Assembly: GCA_938036835.1 (NCBI GenBank)
Contig: CALHWB010000070.1
Location: 1-50,366, forward strand
Length of the DNA stretch: 50,366 bases
Source: an uncultured Propionibacterium sp.
GTDB taxonomy: Bacteria; Actinomycetota; Actinomycetes; Propionibacteriales; Propionibacteriaceae
Direction of reading: 5' to 3'
Shown: in pieces, positions 8,326-17,272 of the stretch
Layout: the number at the start of each line of letters is the position of its first letter
How positions within the stretch are numbered: position 1 is the stretch's first letter
Made by a program: the position numbers and the translations under genes
The notes under the pieces: model-generated
What the model saw: the letters and a program-made list of their open reading frames with translations, nothing else
Told to the model about the DNA's origin: nothing
Databases searched by the model: none

Positions 8326-9903
8326 TCAGGACTGCCGGGTTCGTACCAGGTGCTCCCAGGCCGACAGGGCGGCGGTCGCCCCGGAGCCTTGGGCGATCAC
8401 GATCTGCTTGTAGGGCACATCGGAGCAGTCCCCGGCGGCGAAGATGCCGGGCACCGAGGTGGCTCCGCGGCCGTCGGTGACGATCTCGCCTCGCGGGTTG
8501 CGTTGCAACGTGTCTGCCAGCCATTCGGTGTTGGGTAGCAGGCCGATCTGGACGAAGATGCCCGCCAGGGCAAGCTGTTTGGCTTCGCCGGTGACCCGGT
8601 CGGTGTAGGCGAGCCCGGTGACCTGGTTGCCGTCCCCGAGCACCTGGGTGGTGGCCGCGTTGGTGATCACCGTGGTGTTGGGCAGCGCCCGCAGGGCGGC
8701 CAGCAGCACCTCATCGGCCCGGCATTCGGGCATGAATTCCAGCACCGTGACGTGCCGGGCGATCCCGGCCAGGTCGATGGCGGCCTCGATGCCGGAGTTG
8801 CCGCCGCCGACGACCGCGATGTCTTTGTCCTTGAATAGCGGGCCGTCGCAGTGTGGGCAGAAGGTGACGCCCCTGTTGCGGTACTCCTGCTCGCCACCGA
8901 CGCCCATCAGCCGCCAGCGGGCGCCGGTGGCGATGATCACCTCGCGGGCCTGCAACCGGGCGGTGTCGCCGAACCGGACGGTGTGTAGCTCGCCGGGCGC
9001 GCCGGCCGGTTCCAGGGCGGTGGCCAGCTGCGCCTTGATCACGTCGATGTCGTATTGGGCGACGTGGTTCTCCAACGCGGCCGCGAACTTGGGGCCTTCG
9101 GTGCGGGGGACGGAGATGAAGTTCTCGATGCTCATCGTGTCCAGCACCTGACCGCCGAACCGTTCACCCACCAGGCCGGTGCGGATCCCCTTGCGGGCTA
9201 GGTAGACGGCGGCTGCGCTGCCGGCCGGGCCCTGCCCGACGACCAGCACCTCGTAGGGTTGTCTCTCGTTCAGTTTCGCTGTGGCTCGCTGCGCCGAGCC
9301 GGCATCCAGCTTGGCCAGGATCTCCTGGATGCTGCTGCGGCCCTGACCGAATAGTTCCCCGTTCAAGTAGACGGTGGGCACCGCCAGCACATTGCGTTCG
9401 GTCACCTCGGTGGCGAACAGGGAGCCCTCGACGGCGGTGTGCCGGATGCGGGGATTGATCACCGACATGGTGTTCAGGGCCTGCACCACCGTCGGGCAGT
9501 TCTGGCAGGACAGCGACATGTAGGTGGTGAACGCGTAATCGCCGTCGAGGGCGGCGATCTGCTCGATCAGTTCGGCGTCCTCCTTGATCGGGTTGCCGCC
9601 GACCTGTAGCAGGGCCAGTACCAGCGAGCTGAACTCGTGGCCCATCGGGATGCCGGCGAAGCCGACGCCGATGGGTGTGCCGGCCCGGTTGATCTGGAAG
9701 CCCGGACGACGCTGGTCGCTCGCATCGTCGCGGCGGTAGGCGATCCGATCGGATAGGGCGGCGATGTCGGTGAGCAGCAGTTCGAGGTCGGCCGAGGCGG
9801 GCCGGTCGTCCAGCGCAGCCACCAGTTCGACATCGTGGACGATGCGGGGCAGCAGGCCGGCAAGTTGGGTTTTCAGATTGTCGTCGAGCAGACGGGTGAC
9901 CAT
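8326..9903 (-). CDS. ahpF: Alkyl hydroperoxide reductase subunit F
   Basis: This flavoprotein passes electrons from NAD(P)H through FAD and two disulfides to AhpC. The 525 residues comprise an N-terminal double thioredoxin-fold domain with redox pair C133-C136 (CQNC), a flavin-binding GQGPAG at 223-228, the catalytic CPHC at 349-352, an NAD(P)H-binding GGGNSG at 366-371, and a second FAD motif GIFAAGDCSDVPYKQ near the end. All key residues are present. It follows ahpC on the same strand with an 82-base gap. Many actinobacteria pair AhpC with AhpD instead, so the AhpF type is informative about lineage. Confidence 0.96.
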   Translation of the reverse strand: MVTRLLDDNLKTQLAGLLPRIVHDVELVAALDDRPASADLELLLTDIAALSDRIAYRRDDASDQRRPGFQINRAGTPIGVGFAGIPMGHEFSSLVLALLQVGGNPIKEDAELIEQIAALDGDYAFTTYMSLSCQNCPTVVQALNTMSVINPRIRHTAVEGSLFATEVTERNVLAVPTVYLNGELFGQGRSSIQEILAKLDAGSAQRATAKLNERQPYEVLVVGQGPAGSAAAVYLARKGIRTGLVGERFGGQVLDTMSIENFISVPRTEGPKFAAALENHVAQYDIDVIKAQLATALEPAGAPGELHTVRFGDTARLQAREVIIATGARWRLMGVGGEQEYRNRGVTFCPHCDGPLFKDKDIAVVGGGNSGIEAAIDLAGIARHVTVLEFMPECRADEVLLAALRALPNTTVITNAATTQVLGDGNQVTGLAYTDRVTGEAKQLALAGIFVQIGLLPNTEWLADTLQRNPRGEIVTDGRGATSVPGIFAAGDCSDVPYKQIVIAQGSGATAALSAWEHLVRTRQS

Positions 9904-9985
9904 GGTTCTCCTGGTGGTGTGGGCATGAAACCGGGCGGCGGGCGAGGCGGCCCGCCCGCCGCCCGGACGATGAGGATTGGCTGGG

Positions 9986-10549
9986 TTAGATCTTGCCGAC
10001 CAGGTCGATGCCCGGGGTCAGGGTTTCGGCGCCTTCTTCCCATTTGGCCGGGCAGACCTCACCGGGGTGGGCGGCCACGTACTGGGCGGCCTTGATCTTG
10101 CGGAGTAGCTCGGCGGCGCTGCGGCCGATGCCTTCGGCGGTCTGTTCGACGTACTGGATGGTGCCCTGCGGGTCGATCAGGAAGGTCGCTCGATCGGCTT
10201 GCCCGGCGCCCACCCGCTCGACATCGAAGTTGCGGGTCAGGGTCAGGTTCGGATCGCCCACTAGGTAGTAGCGCACCTTGCCGACCTGATCGGAATCGTT
10301 GTGCCAGGCCTTGTGGACGAAGTGCGAGTCGGTCGAGATGCCGAACACCTCGACGCCCAGTTCCTGCAATTCGGCGTAGTGATCGGCGAGATCGCCCAGC
10401 TCGGTGGGGCACACGAAGGTGAAATCGCCGGGGTAGAAGAAGAATACGGCCCACCTGCCGGCCACGTCGGCTTCGGTTAGTTGGACGAATTCGCCGTTGC
10501 GGTAGGCCTGCGCGGTGAACGGGAGGATCTGGGTGTTGATCAACGACAT
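9986..10549 (-). CDS. ahpC: Alkyl hydroperoxide reductase subunit C (typical 2-Cys peroxiredoxin)
   Basis: The protein reduces H2O2, organic peroxides and peroxynitrite. It has 187 residues, like the enterobacterial enzyme, with peroxidatic C47 in FTFVCPTE and resolving C166 in HPGEVCPAKW; the AhpC-specific segment VEQTAEGIGRSA is present. The start ATG at 10549 lies behind AGGAG; a longer frame of 21 extra residues has no family support. It is the first gene of ahpC-ahpF. Oxidative-stress control is expected, but no OxyR or PerR gene or clear operator was found beside it. Confidence 0.97.
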   Translation of the reverse strand: MSLINTQILPFTAQAYRNGEFVQLTEADVAGRWAVFFFYPGDFTFVCPTELGDLADHYAELQELGVEVFGISTDSHFVHKAWHNDSDQVGKVRYYLVGDPNLTLTRNFDVERVGAGQADRATFLIDPQGTIQYVEQTAEGIGRSAAELLRKIKAAQYVAAHPGEVCPAKWEEGAETLTPGIDLVGKI

Positions 10550-11094
10550 GGTGTTGGCACTCCTTGGTTCTGGTCCGATAGCTACTTTTTCAACCCGCCG
10601 TGGGGTGGGCATATTCCGCCGGTGGCCGGCTGGCCATCCGCCGGTGCGCGCCGGCTGCCGAGTGGGTGCGGGCGGCCCGGCCCAGCCACTCCCCGGGTGC
10701 GCTGGCCCGACCGGAGAACCCCCGCCGGCCTATACTGATGCGATCCCGAGTCGCTCTCAGGAGGCGTGTCCACCGGCATGATTGCCAGCGCAGGTGATCT
10801 GGCGGTGTGCCGGCCGGCGACCGAATAGGAGCGCTGGTGGATTCGGGAATTTGTTGTTTTCTCGCTTGACACGGTGTGGTGCGGCGCTTTTTCGACACCG
10901 TGAACGGATTTGCTCCTATCTTCGGCTAGGACGAGCGGAAGGGGTGGTTTACGGACAACGCGGAAACCGGCGGCAAAGGTGTTCTAAGCTCCGTAGGAGT
11001 CGATGATTCCGATCGTGCTGCATGGCTATGGCCAGCGTCTTGCCCTATGGCCAAGGCGCCGACTGGCGAACGATAATGATTTAGGATGGCTATA
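10550..11094. other. Intergenic region between divergent ahpC and cassette A
   Basis: These 545 bases hold no convincing gene. GC falls sharply from about 10840 onwards. A TTGACA hexamer at 10866-10871 overlaps an inverted repeat, CACGGTGT at 10870-10877 and ACACCGTG at 10895-10902, with a 17-base loop. It could be an operator or hairpin in the leader of cassette A. No good -10 element sits at the right distance from TTGACA, so the promoter is not assigned. Confidence 0.4.
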
Positions 11095-11649
11095 ATGCGA
11101 GAAATGGGTGACGACAATGATGTCATCACCGTTCGTGTGGATGGTGTGAATGTGGAATCGGTGGTGGTTAGGAATAGGTGGAGATCGTACTACGATGCCA
11201 CCACTCTTGCCGCCCAGATTGCAACTCTGCTCAAGCGGGCGATAGCGAATAGTGTGCCCACCGAAACGTCTGAGATTATGGTTCCGGTGACCCGGCGCTG
11301 GCTCGGCGATGCCGAAATAAGGTACTTCTGGGAGCAATTTGCGCTGTATCGCCGCAAGAGGGAGCTCTATATTGCCAAGGCGCTGTCGAGAGGCATTCCC
11401 GATCATCCGCAGACCGAAGAGACGGCCGATCGCCAGCGGCATATTGGGGCGAGTTATGTCGGTGGACGATTCAACGATCTGGGCATCGATCCGGCGTGGC
11501 TGGAATCTACGCCCATGCAAACGGTGAGCGAACAGCTGACGAAGTTGCTGAGTCAACGGCCGCTGATCGTCGAGGCGCCCATCGATCCCGACCGAAGCGC
11601 AATGGAGCAGCACCTGGGCGCCATCTACGATTTGCTGGCCGGTAGATGA
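11095..11649 (+). CDS. Tandem YbaB-like protein, T7SS-associated (cassette A)
   Basis: The 184-residue protein has two YbaB/EbfC-like halves. The first begins with the strand pattern VITVRVDGVNVESVVV and a helix DATTLAAQIATLLKRAI. The second has YVGGRFNDLGIDPAW followed by a helix TVSEQLTKLLSQ, matching the second half of the protein at 34216-34908 (GGQIYHLGLDPKW). EspL of the mycobacterial ESX-1 system is also described as YbaB-like, so a chaperone or adaptor role in T7SS export is a reasonable inference; DNA binding as in true YbaB is the alternative. The start may be ATG 11086, 11095 or 11104; 11095 is spaced best from AGGA. The next gene begins 16 bases downstream. Confidence 0.6.
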   Translation: MREMGDDNDVITVRVDGVNVESVVVRNRWRSYYDATTLAAQIATLLKRAIANSVPTETSEIMVPVTRRWLGDAEIRYFWEQFALYRRKRELYIAKALSRGIPDHPQTEETADRQRHIGASYVGGRFNDLGIDPAWLESTPMQTVSEQLTKLLSQRPLIVEAPIDPDRSAMEQHLGAIYDLLAGR

Positions 11650-11665
11650 GAGAGGAATACCGATA

Positions 11666-12967
11666 GTGGGAACGCAAGAAAACAATGAGGTCAAGACGCG
11701 GATCTCCCAGGCCTGCAAGGACATGAAGGGTGCATATGAGACCTTGGCGAGCGACGCAGGACCCGCGGCAAATGCGCTGGGGGGCGGCATCACAAGATTG
11801 AAGCAGTGGGAGGTGAAAATCAACCGCGCGCTCCCCGTTCCTGGGCAATACGTCGCCTATACCGAGTATCGGGATACCAAGCCGGCTTGGTGGGAGTATG
11901 GGATTTTGGGAGTTCAGGATGCGACTCAGGTGCCGCATCCCAGGGCCGGTGAGGCTCGCGAGGAGGCAGAGAAACTGTTTGGGGAGGCGATAACCAATGA
12001 CGAGGACTATGATCTCGATGCCAAGGATATCGGGGCCACGATAGATGGCGTGTGCGCCATGATGACCACTTGGATCGATGTGGCCGGCAGGTTCTCGTCG
12101 AATGTCGCCCAGAAGATCCCCTCGGATCCCAGTTTCGTTCCGACAAGCGGTGGGATGAATGGTTGGCTCAGTCCATCCGCGGCCAACGGATATGCTGCAT
12201 CGTTCAGGTCGCAGAATTCGGCGGCCGCCACCACCTCGCGGATCATCTCGGATCTGATGGACAATTGTGCGACTTTTTTGAACAGCTTGAACAACAATCT
12301 GACCAATTTTGCCGCATTGACTCTTGCCCAGGAGAGGTTCTACACGGATTTGATCACCGGCATAAGTTTGCCGAGCGACATAACCTTCGATGCGGTCATG
12401 AGTCTCATCGCTACCGGGGTCAAGGCGGTGCAAGCTCACCGGGAGAATCAGGACGCGGAGGCCACCGCCATGGGCACCATGCTGAATGGATCCATCCAAA
12501 GTACGCTGGACCTGGCGGAGCTGGATAGGCAGATAACCGAGATGGGAGAGACGGAGTCGGACGGCGGTTGGCCGCAACCGGCTCCCATGGATGTCGGGCT
12601 GACCAGCTATAAGCAGTCTACCGAAGATACTCTGCTGTACAATACCCAGTATTTCAAGGATCACGCACAGTTCTGGCGTGACATATCGGCTGAGATCGCG
12701 CCGTTGAAGACGATTGCCGATGGTGTTTCTGACATTCCGGTGATGTTCGCTCGGATTCCGGCGTTCAGCGCAAATCAATCGACAGGGCTGAATGAGCTGT
12801 CCGATAGGCTGGCGACGGATGCACTCGGCAAGGGTGTGACGGCAACCTCGGCGATGGCCGACAAATTGGATGCCACCATTCGGGAGTATCTGCTGCAGGA
12901 GGCCGAGAACGCCGAGGTGGCGAACTCGATCTATCGGCAGATCTATGGTGAGGACATGCCTTCCTGA
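11666..12967 (+). CDS. Large helical protein with T7SS-type C-terminal signal (cassette A)
   Basis: No family was recognised for this 433-residue protein. It is predicted almost entirely helical, without signal peptide or obvious membrane helix, and rich in Ala, Asn, Asp and Thr. The last helix carries YLLQE (Y408-E412), which fits the Y-x-x-x-[D/E] export signal of actinobacterial type VII substrates. The start is GTG behind GAGAGGAAT. It follows the tandem YbaB-like gene at 16 bases, so the two form an operon. GC is low for this genome (24 of 60 bases at 12241-12300), which suggests acquisition by transfer. A secreted structural or effector protein is inferred. Confidence 0.6.
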   Translation: MGTQENNEVKTRISQACKDMKGAYETLASDAGPAANALGGGITRLKQWEVKINRALPVPGQYVAYTEYRDTKPAWWEYGILGVQDATQVPHPRAGEAREEAEKLFGEAITNDEDYDLDAKDIGATIDGVCAMMTTWIDVAGRFSSNVAQKIPSDPSFVPTSGGMNGWLSPSAANGYAASFRSQNSAAATTSRIISDLMDNCATFLNSLNNNLTNFAALTLAQERFYTDLITGISLPSDITFDAVMSLIATGVKAVQAHRENQDAEATAMGTMLNGSIQSTLDLAELDRQITEMGETESDGGWPQPAPMDVGLTSYKQSTEDTLLYNTQYFKDHAQFWRDISAEIAPLKTIADGVSDIPVMFARIPAFSANQSTGLNELSDRLATDALGKGVTATSAMADKLDATIREYLLQEAENAEVANSIYRQIYGEDMPS

Positions 12968-13117
12968 ACACATCGCTAAGCCGGCGGTACGCGGCCTGCC
13001 GGCCGGTCGATGGGCGAGCGATCGGGCGCGGGCGAACAGCCCGAGCCCGGCCACTTCCCGGGTGTGCTGGCCGTAGGGTCCCGGTCGGGCAGGCCCGGGT
13101 GCGGTCGGTCGGCGGGG

Positions 13118-14389
13118 TCAGTCTGGTAGCGCTGCCCTGGCCGGCGGCCGGTGGGTCTCCGCCTCGGCGTTCCTCGGGTCGTCCGGCGCGTTGGGGGCTG
13201 CTGCGGCGGGTTTGATGGTCAGGGCCGCCAGGCCGGTGGTGATCGGGACGCTGAGCACCAGCCCGGTGGCGCTGGCCAGGGTACGCAGCACTTCGCCGCC
13301 GAAGTTCTCGCTGGTCAACAGGTCGGCGATCGGCCGGTCGTAGTAGAGGACGAGCAGCAGCAGCACCGACAGGGCGGCGCCGGTGTAGGCGAACACGATG
13401 GTGTAGATGGTGGATGCGATATGGTCGCGTCCGATCCGCATGCCGGCCTGGAAGACCTCGCGCCGAGTCAGTTGCGGTGCCGCCGCCCGCAGTTCCCAGA
13501 CCGCGGATGTCTGGGTGATCGTGACATCGTTGAGTACCCCCAGCCCCGAGATGATCATGGCGGCGATCATCAGTTCGCGCAGGTTCAGGTTTGGGAGGCG
13601 ATTGGCCAGGCTCGCCTCGATCTCGTCCACGTAGCCGCTGAGGCGTCCCATCCAGACCGCCAGTGCCCCCAGCGCCGTCGAGATGCCCAGCCCCAGGATG
13701 GTGCCGGCCAGGGCGGCGCTGGTGCGGAAGGATACCCCGTGTGCCACGTAGAGCACCACGAAGATGATGGTGATCGACCCGATCATGCCCACCGCGATCC
13801 CCGATTCGCCGAGGGCCAGCGCGGGTAGCACGAACATCGCGACGACCGCCACCGAGATCAACAGGCCGATGAGCGCCCAGAAGCCTCGCCACCGGGCCAC
13901 CGCTAGCACCGAGACGACGAACAGCAGCGCCATCACCAGTGTCGTCCCGGTGCGCTGGATGCCGCCGAAGGCATAGGTGACGTTGCCGGCATTGTCGACC
14001 CGCATGGCCACTATGGAATCGGCCGGTCGTAGGCCGGAGACCGCCCCGGGGCCCTGAATCTCGAAGCCGGCTTCGGTGTCCTGCTCGGGCCCGCCCAGCA
14101 GCAACACATCGGCCTTGATGCATTGGAACTCGGGTGGGCGCCCGGAGGGCAGCGCGGCGCACTCGCCCAACCGCAGGATACGTGCCGGGTGGTAGGTGAT
14201 CTGCGGCCCGTTGGTGGCGGCGCCGGCCCGCAGCTGGGCCAGCGCGTCCCGGTCTGGCCAGAGCCTGATCATGCCCAGCACCGAGACGACCGCCGTCAGC
14301 GCGAGAAAGACCAGCAGTCCGGCCTTCGCGGTCCGGGAGGTAACCTTGGATAGTTCCGCATCGGGAGTGTGCGAATGACCATGACCCAC
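13118..14389 (-). CDS. YibE/F family multipass membrane protein
   Basis: The 423-residue protein has one N-terminal helix (LLVFLALTAVVSVLGMI), an extracytoplasmic region of about 110 residues, and then about seven helices. The core motifs GLGVLNDVTITQTSAVWEL and AGMRIGRDHIASTIYTIVFAYTGAAL are diagnostic of YibE/F. The function of the family is unknown. The start was set at the GTG giving GHGHSHTPD; a longer frame adds 76 Pro/Arg-rich residues that look non-coding. The ribosome site is weak. It is divergent from dnaK, with 366 bases between the starts. The 150 bases to the end of cassette A hold nothing recognisable. Confidence 0.85.
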   Translation of the reverse strand: MGHGHSHTPDAELSKVTSRTAKAGLLVFLALTAVVSVLGMIRLWPDRDALAQLRAGAATNGPQITYHPARILRLGECAALPSGRPPEFQCIKADVLLLGGPEQDTEAGFEIQGPGAVSGLRPADSIVAMRVDNAGNVTYAFGGIQRTGTTLVMALLFVVSVLAVARWRGFWALIGLLISVAVVAMFVLPALALGESGIAVGMIGSITIIFVVLYVAHGVSFRTSAALAGTILGLGISTALGALAVWMGRLSGYVDEIEASLANRLPNLNLRELMIAAMIISGLGVLNDVTITQTSAVWELRAAAPQLTRREVFQAGMRIGRDHIASTIYTIVFAYTGAALSVLLLLVLYYDRPIADLLTSENFGGEVLRTLASATGLVLSVPITTGLAALTIKPAAAAPNAPDDPRNAEAETHRPPARAALPD

Positions 14390-14574
14390 GCAAACAGGGT
14401 AACCCCGGTCTCGCCGGTTGTGCCCGAGGACGGCGCCCGGCGATCGCCCGGTCCGGTCTCCGGTTGGCGAGCGCGCCGTTCTCGGCTGGGCGCCTTGCCG
14501 GGTGTGGGGTGGGCCGGTGCGTTCTGTGGGCGGGCGAGCCGGCGCGGTATATCCCGGTGGGCTGCCCGGCACCG

Positions 14575-14600
14575 GGAATAACCCCGATCCGTCCATGGTT
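14575..14600 (+). promoter_or_regulatory. SigR/SigH-type promoter of dnaK
   Basis: GGAAT at 14575-14579 and GTT at 14598-14600 are separated by exactly 18 bases, the consensus of SigR (Streptomyces) and SigH (Mycobacterium) promoters. The GTT is also the first three bases of HAIR site 1. The upstream part of the divergent gap, 14390-14574, shows nothing else recognisable. Confidence 0.6.
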
Positions 14601-14618
14601 GAGCCGGGTGAACTCAAC
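14598..14618. promoter_or_regulatory. HAIR-type HspR operator 1 (dnaK)
   Basis: Half-sites GTTGAGC and ACTCAAC are separated by 7 bases, close to the HAIR consensus CTTGAGT-N7-ACTCAAG. The site overlaps the -10 element of the SigR-type promoter. Confidence 0.8.
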
Positions 14619-14625
14619 TTTGTTT

Positions 14626-14646
14626 GATGAGTGCGCTAGGCTCAAC
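14626..14646. promoter_or_regulatory. HAIR-type HspR operator 2 (dnaK), degenerate left half
   Basis: GATGAGT and GCTCAAC are separated by 7 bases. The right half is good and the left half is weaker than in sites 1 and 3. The centre is 28 bases from site 1. Confidence 0.6.
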
Positions 14647-14671
14647 CCTGTGACGCGACTCAGACCACGAG

Positions 14672-14692
14672 CTTGAGTCGTGGACGCTCAAC
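14672..14692. promoter_or_regulatory. HAIR-type HspR operator 3 (dnaK)
   Basis: CTTGAGT and GCTCAAC are separated by 7 bases. The left half matches the HAIR consensus exactly. It lies 46 bases from site 2 centre to centre and 63 bases before the dnaK start. Confidence 0.8.
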
Positions 14693-14755
14693 AGGCGTCC
14701 GAATCAGCATACTTCCCGGCCCGCCGGGGTCGGAGCCTTGATCAGGAGGAAACAC

Positions 14756-16627
14756 ATGGCTCGTGCAGTCGGTATCGACCTGGGCACCACCAACTCGGTG
14801 ATCGCCGTGCTGGAAGGTGGCGACCCAACCGTCATCCCGAATGCGGAGGGCGCCCGCACCACCCCCTCGGTGGTGGCCTTCACCAAGACGGGCGAGATTC
14901 TGGTCGGTGAGGTCGCCAAGCGGCAGGCCGTCACCAACCCCGATCGGACGATTCGTTCGGTCAAACGGCATATGGGCACCGATTGGACCGTCTCCGTCGA
15001 CGACAAGGTGTACCGTCCCCAGCAGATCAGCGCCATGGTGCTGCAGAAGCTGAAGCGGGATGCGGAGGCCTATCTCGGTGAGCCCGTCACCAATGCGGTC
15101 ATCACGGTGCCCGCCTATTTCGGCGATGCCGAACGCCAGGCGACGAAGGAGGCCGGCGAGATCGCCGGGCTGACCGTGGACCGCATCATAAACGAGCCCA
15201 CCGCGGCGGCTTTGGCCTATGGCCTGGACAAGTCCGATCAGGAACAGACCGTGCTGGTCTTCGACCTGGGCGGTGGCACCTTCGATGTCTCCCTGCTGGA
15301 TATCAGCGAGGGGGTTTTCGAGGTCAAGGCCACCAAGGGCGATCCTCGGTTGGGTGGCGACGACTGGGATCAGCGAGTGATCGACTGGCTGGTCACCCAG
15401 TTCAAGAACAAGACCGGCATCGACCTGGCCAAGGACAAGATGGCTGGCCAGCGCCTCAAGGAGGCCGCCGAGCGGGCCAAGATCGAGCTGTCGCAGGTGC
15501 AGGAGACCGAGATCAATCTGCCCTATATCACCGCCGGCGCCGATGGCCCATTGCATCTGGAGGAGAAGCTGTCCCGAGCCGAATTCCAGCGGCTCACCCA
15601 GGACCTGTTGGATCGCTGCAAGGGGCCGTTCAACGCGGTGCTGTCGGACGCCAAGATCTCGGTCTCCCAGATAAATCAGATCATCCTGGTCGGCGGTTCC
15701 ACCCGGATGCCCGCGGTGCAGGAACTCGTCCGGGAACTGTCGGGCGGCAAGGAGCCGAACAAGACGGTGAACCCGGACGAGGTTGTCGCTCTGGGCGCCT
15801 CCCTGCAGGCCGGTGTGCTGAAGGGCGAGGTCAAGGATGTGCTGCTGCTGGATGTCACCCCGCTGAGCCTGGGCATCGAAACCAAGGGCGGCGTGATGAC
15901 CCGCATCATCGAGCGCAACACCACCATCCCGACCAAGCGTTCGGAGATCTTCACCACCGCCGAGGACAACCAGCCTTCGGTGATGATCCAGGTCTACCAG
16001 GGCGAGCGGCAGTTCGCCCGCGACAACAAGTCGCTGGGCAATTTCGAGCTGACCGGCCTGATGCCGGCGCCTCGCGGCCTACCGCAGATCGAGGTCACCT
16101 TCGATATCGATGCCAACGGCATCGTGCACGTGTATGCCAAGGACACCGCCACCGGCAAGGAGCAGTCGATGACCGTCACCGGCGGCTCGGCGCTCGGCAA
16201 GGACGAGATCGATCGCATGATGGCCGATGCCGAGGCCCACGAGGCCGCCGACCGTAAGCGCCGGGAGTCGGTGGAGATGCGCAACGAGGCCGATGCCTTG
16301 GCCTTCCGCACCGAGAAGCTGCTGGCCGACAACGCCGAGACGATCCCTGCCGAGGTGAAGACCCCGGTCACCGAGGCGCTGGCGGCGTTGAAGGAGGCGC
16401 TTAAGGGCACCGACAACGATGATGCGGTCAAGGCTGCCATGGAGGACCTGAATCAGAAGGCGGCCGCCATGGGCCAGGCCGTCTATGCCGCGGCGCAGGC
16501 CAACCAACAGGCCGCTGCCGGCGCCCAGTCGGCGACCGGCGATCAGCCGGCTGCTCAGGGCGCGACCGATCCGGGTGCGGACGAAGTGGTGGACGCCGAG
16601 ATCGTTGACGACGAGAAGAAGGACTGA
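14756..16627 (+). CDS. dnaK: Molecular chaperone DnaK (Hsp70)
   Basis: This 623-residue ATP-dependent chaperone binds exposed hydrophobic segments with DnaJ and GrpE. The nucleotide-binding domain opens with VGIDLGTTNS and contains VLVFDLGGGTFDVSLLDI and ILVGGSTRMPAVQ; the substrate-binding domain begins near LLLDVTPLSLGIE, and the tail is Ala/Gln/Asp-rich. The start ATG at 14756 follows AGGAGGA; six upstream codons in the longer frame are discarded. It is first in the operon dnaK-grpE-dnaJ-hspR, with 5 bases to grpE. Control by HspR through three HAIR sites and by a SigR/SigH-type sigma factor is indicated by the sequence upstream. Confidence 0.99.
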   Translation: MARAVGIDLGTTNSVIAVLEGGDPTVIPNAEGARTTPSVVAFTKTGEILVGEVAKRQAVTNPDRTIRSVKRHMGTDWTVSVDDKVYRPQQISAMVLQKLKRDAEAYLGEPVTNAVITVPAYFGDAERQATKEAGEIAGLTVDRIINEPTAAALAYGLDKSDQEQTVLVFDLGGGTFDVSLLDISEGVFEVKATKGDPRLGGDDWDQRVIDWLVTQFKNKTGIDLAKDKMAGQRLKEAAERAKIELSQVQETEINLPYITAGADGPLHLEEKLSRAEFQRLTQDLLDRCKGPFNAVLSDAKISVSQINQIILVGGSTRMPAVQELVRELSGGKEPNKTVNPDEVVALGASLQAGVLKGEVKDVLLLDVTPLSLGIETKGGVMTRIIERNTTIPTKRSEIFTTAEDNQPSVMIQVYQGERQFARDNKSLGNFELTGLMPAPRGLPQIEVTFDIDANGIVHVYAKDTATGKEQSMTVTGGSALGKDEIDRMMADAEAHEAADRKRRESVEMRNEADALAFRTEKLLADNAETIPAEVKTPVTEALAALKEALKGTDNDDAVKAAMEDLNQKAAAMGQAVYAAAQANQQAAAGAQSATGDQPAAQGATDPGADEVVDAEIVDDEKKD

Positions 16628-16632
16628 GCCCG

Positions 16633-17250
16633 ATGACCGAACCCGTGGCACAGCAGCCGGACGGTCCCGAGCAGGCCGCAAACGGTTCGCTGAGCTCGGA
16701 GGATGCCCGGGTGACCCCGGAAGCTTCCGGGGTCACCGGTTCGGCGCCCGATCCCGACCCCGATCCGGTCGAGCCGGCCCCCGATGCGCTACCCGCAGAC
16801 CCGGTCCGGACGCTGGAAACCCTCGTGGCGGAGCGCACCGAGGATCTGCAGCGCGTCCAGGCCGAGTATGTGAACTACAAGAAGCGGGTGGACCGCGACC
16901 GGGCACTGGCCAAGCAGTCCGGTGTCGAGACGGTGCTGCGCGATCTGATCCCGGTGCTGGACGCCATCGCCGCGGCCCGGGCGCATGACGAACTCAGCGG
17001 AGGTTTCAAACTCATCGTCGATGAACTCGACCGGGTAGCTCGCGGATATGGCCTGGAGGCATTCGGTGCCCCCGGCGAGGCCTTCGATCCGCGGCTGCAT
17101 GAGGCTCTCATGCGCTCGCCGGTGCCGGCCGCCGAACTGCCGGAAGGCATCGAGATGATGATTCGTGACGTGGTGCAGCAGGGGTACCGGATCAGCGACC
17201 AGATCATCCGTCCGGCGCGGGTGGTGGTGGCCGTGCCGGACGAGCAATGA
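16633..17250 (+). CDS. grpE: Nucleotide exchange factor GrpE
   Basis: GrpE releases ADP from DnaK. The 205-residue protein has an acidic, Pro-rich N-terminal region of about 55 residues, then a long helix with RTEDLQRVQAEYVNYKKRVDRD, and a C-terminal wing with the family end motif DVVQQGYRISDQIIRPARVVVA. It starts 5 bases after the dnaK stop and ends 22 bases before dnaJ. Nothing is missing compared with actinobacterial homologues, which share the extended N terminus. Confidence 0.97.
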   Translation: MTEPVAQQPDGPEQAANGSLSSEDARVTPEASGVTGSAPDPDPDPVEPAPDALPADPVRTLETLVAERTEDLQRVQAEYVNYKKRVDRDRALAKQSGVETVLRDLIPVLDAIAAARAHDELSGGFKLIVDELDRVARGYGLEAFGAPGEAFDPRLHEALMRSPVPAAELPEGIEMMIRDVVQQGYRISDQIIRPARVVVAVPDEQ

Positions 17251-17272
17251 CAACGGTTGGCGAGGAGGTCAG

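Noticed and set aside
10846..10871. GGAAT before cassette A as a third SigR-type promoter
   Set aside because: The bases 18 positions further are ACA, not GTT.
11507..13054. 515-residue minus-strand frame opposite cassette A
   Set aside because: Antisense shadow of the 433-residue protein; no ribosome site and no recognisable motif, while the plus frame is coupled to the YbaB-like gene.
12765..14645. Long minus-strand frame of 626 residues over YibE/F
   Set aside because: It is Arg/Pro/His-rich without domains and lies in another frame of the clear YibE/F gene.
14626..14646. Possible CIRCE element (GAGTGC near 14629)
   Set aside because: Only one partial half is present without TTAGCACTC; the bases are better explained as a HAIR site.
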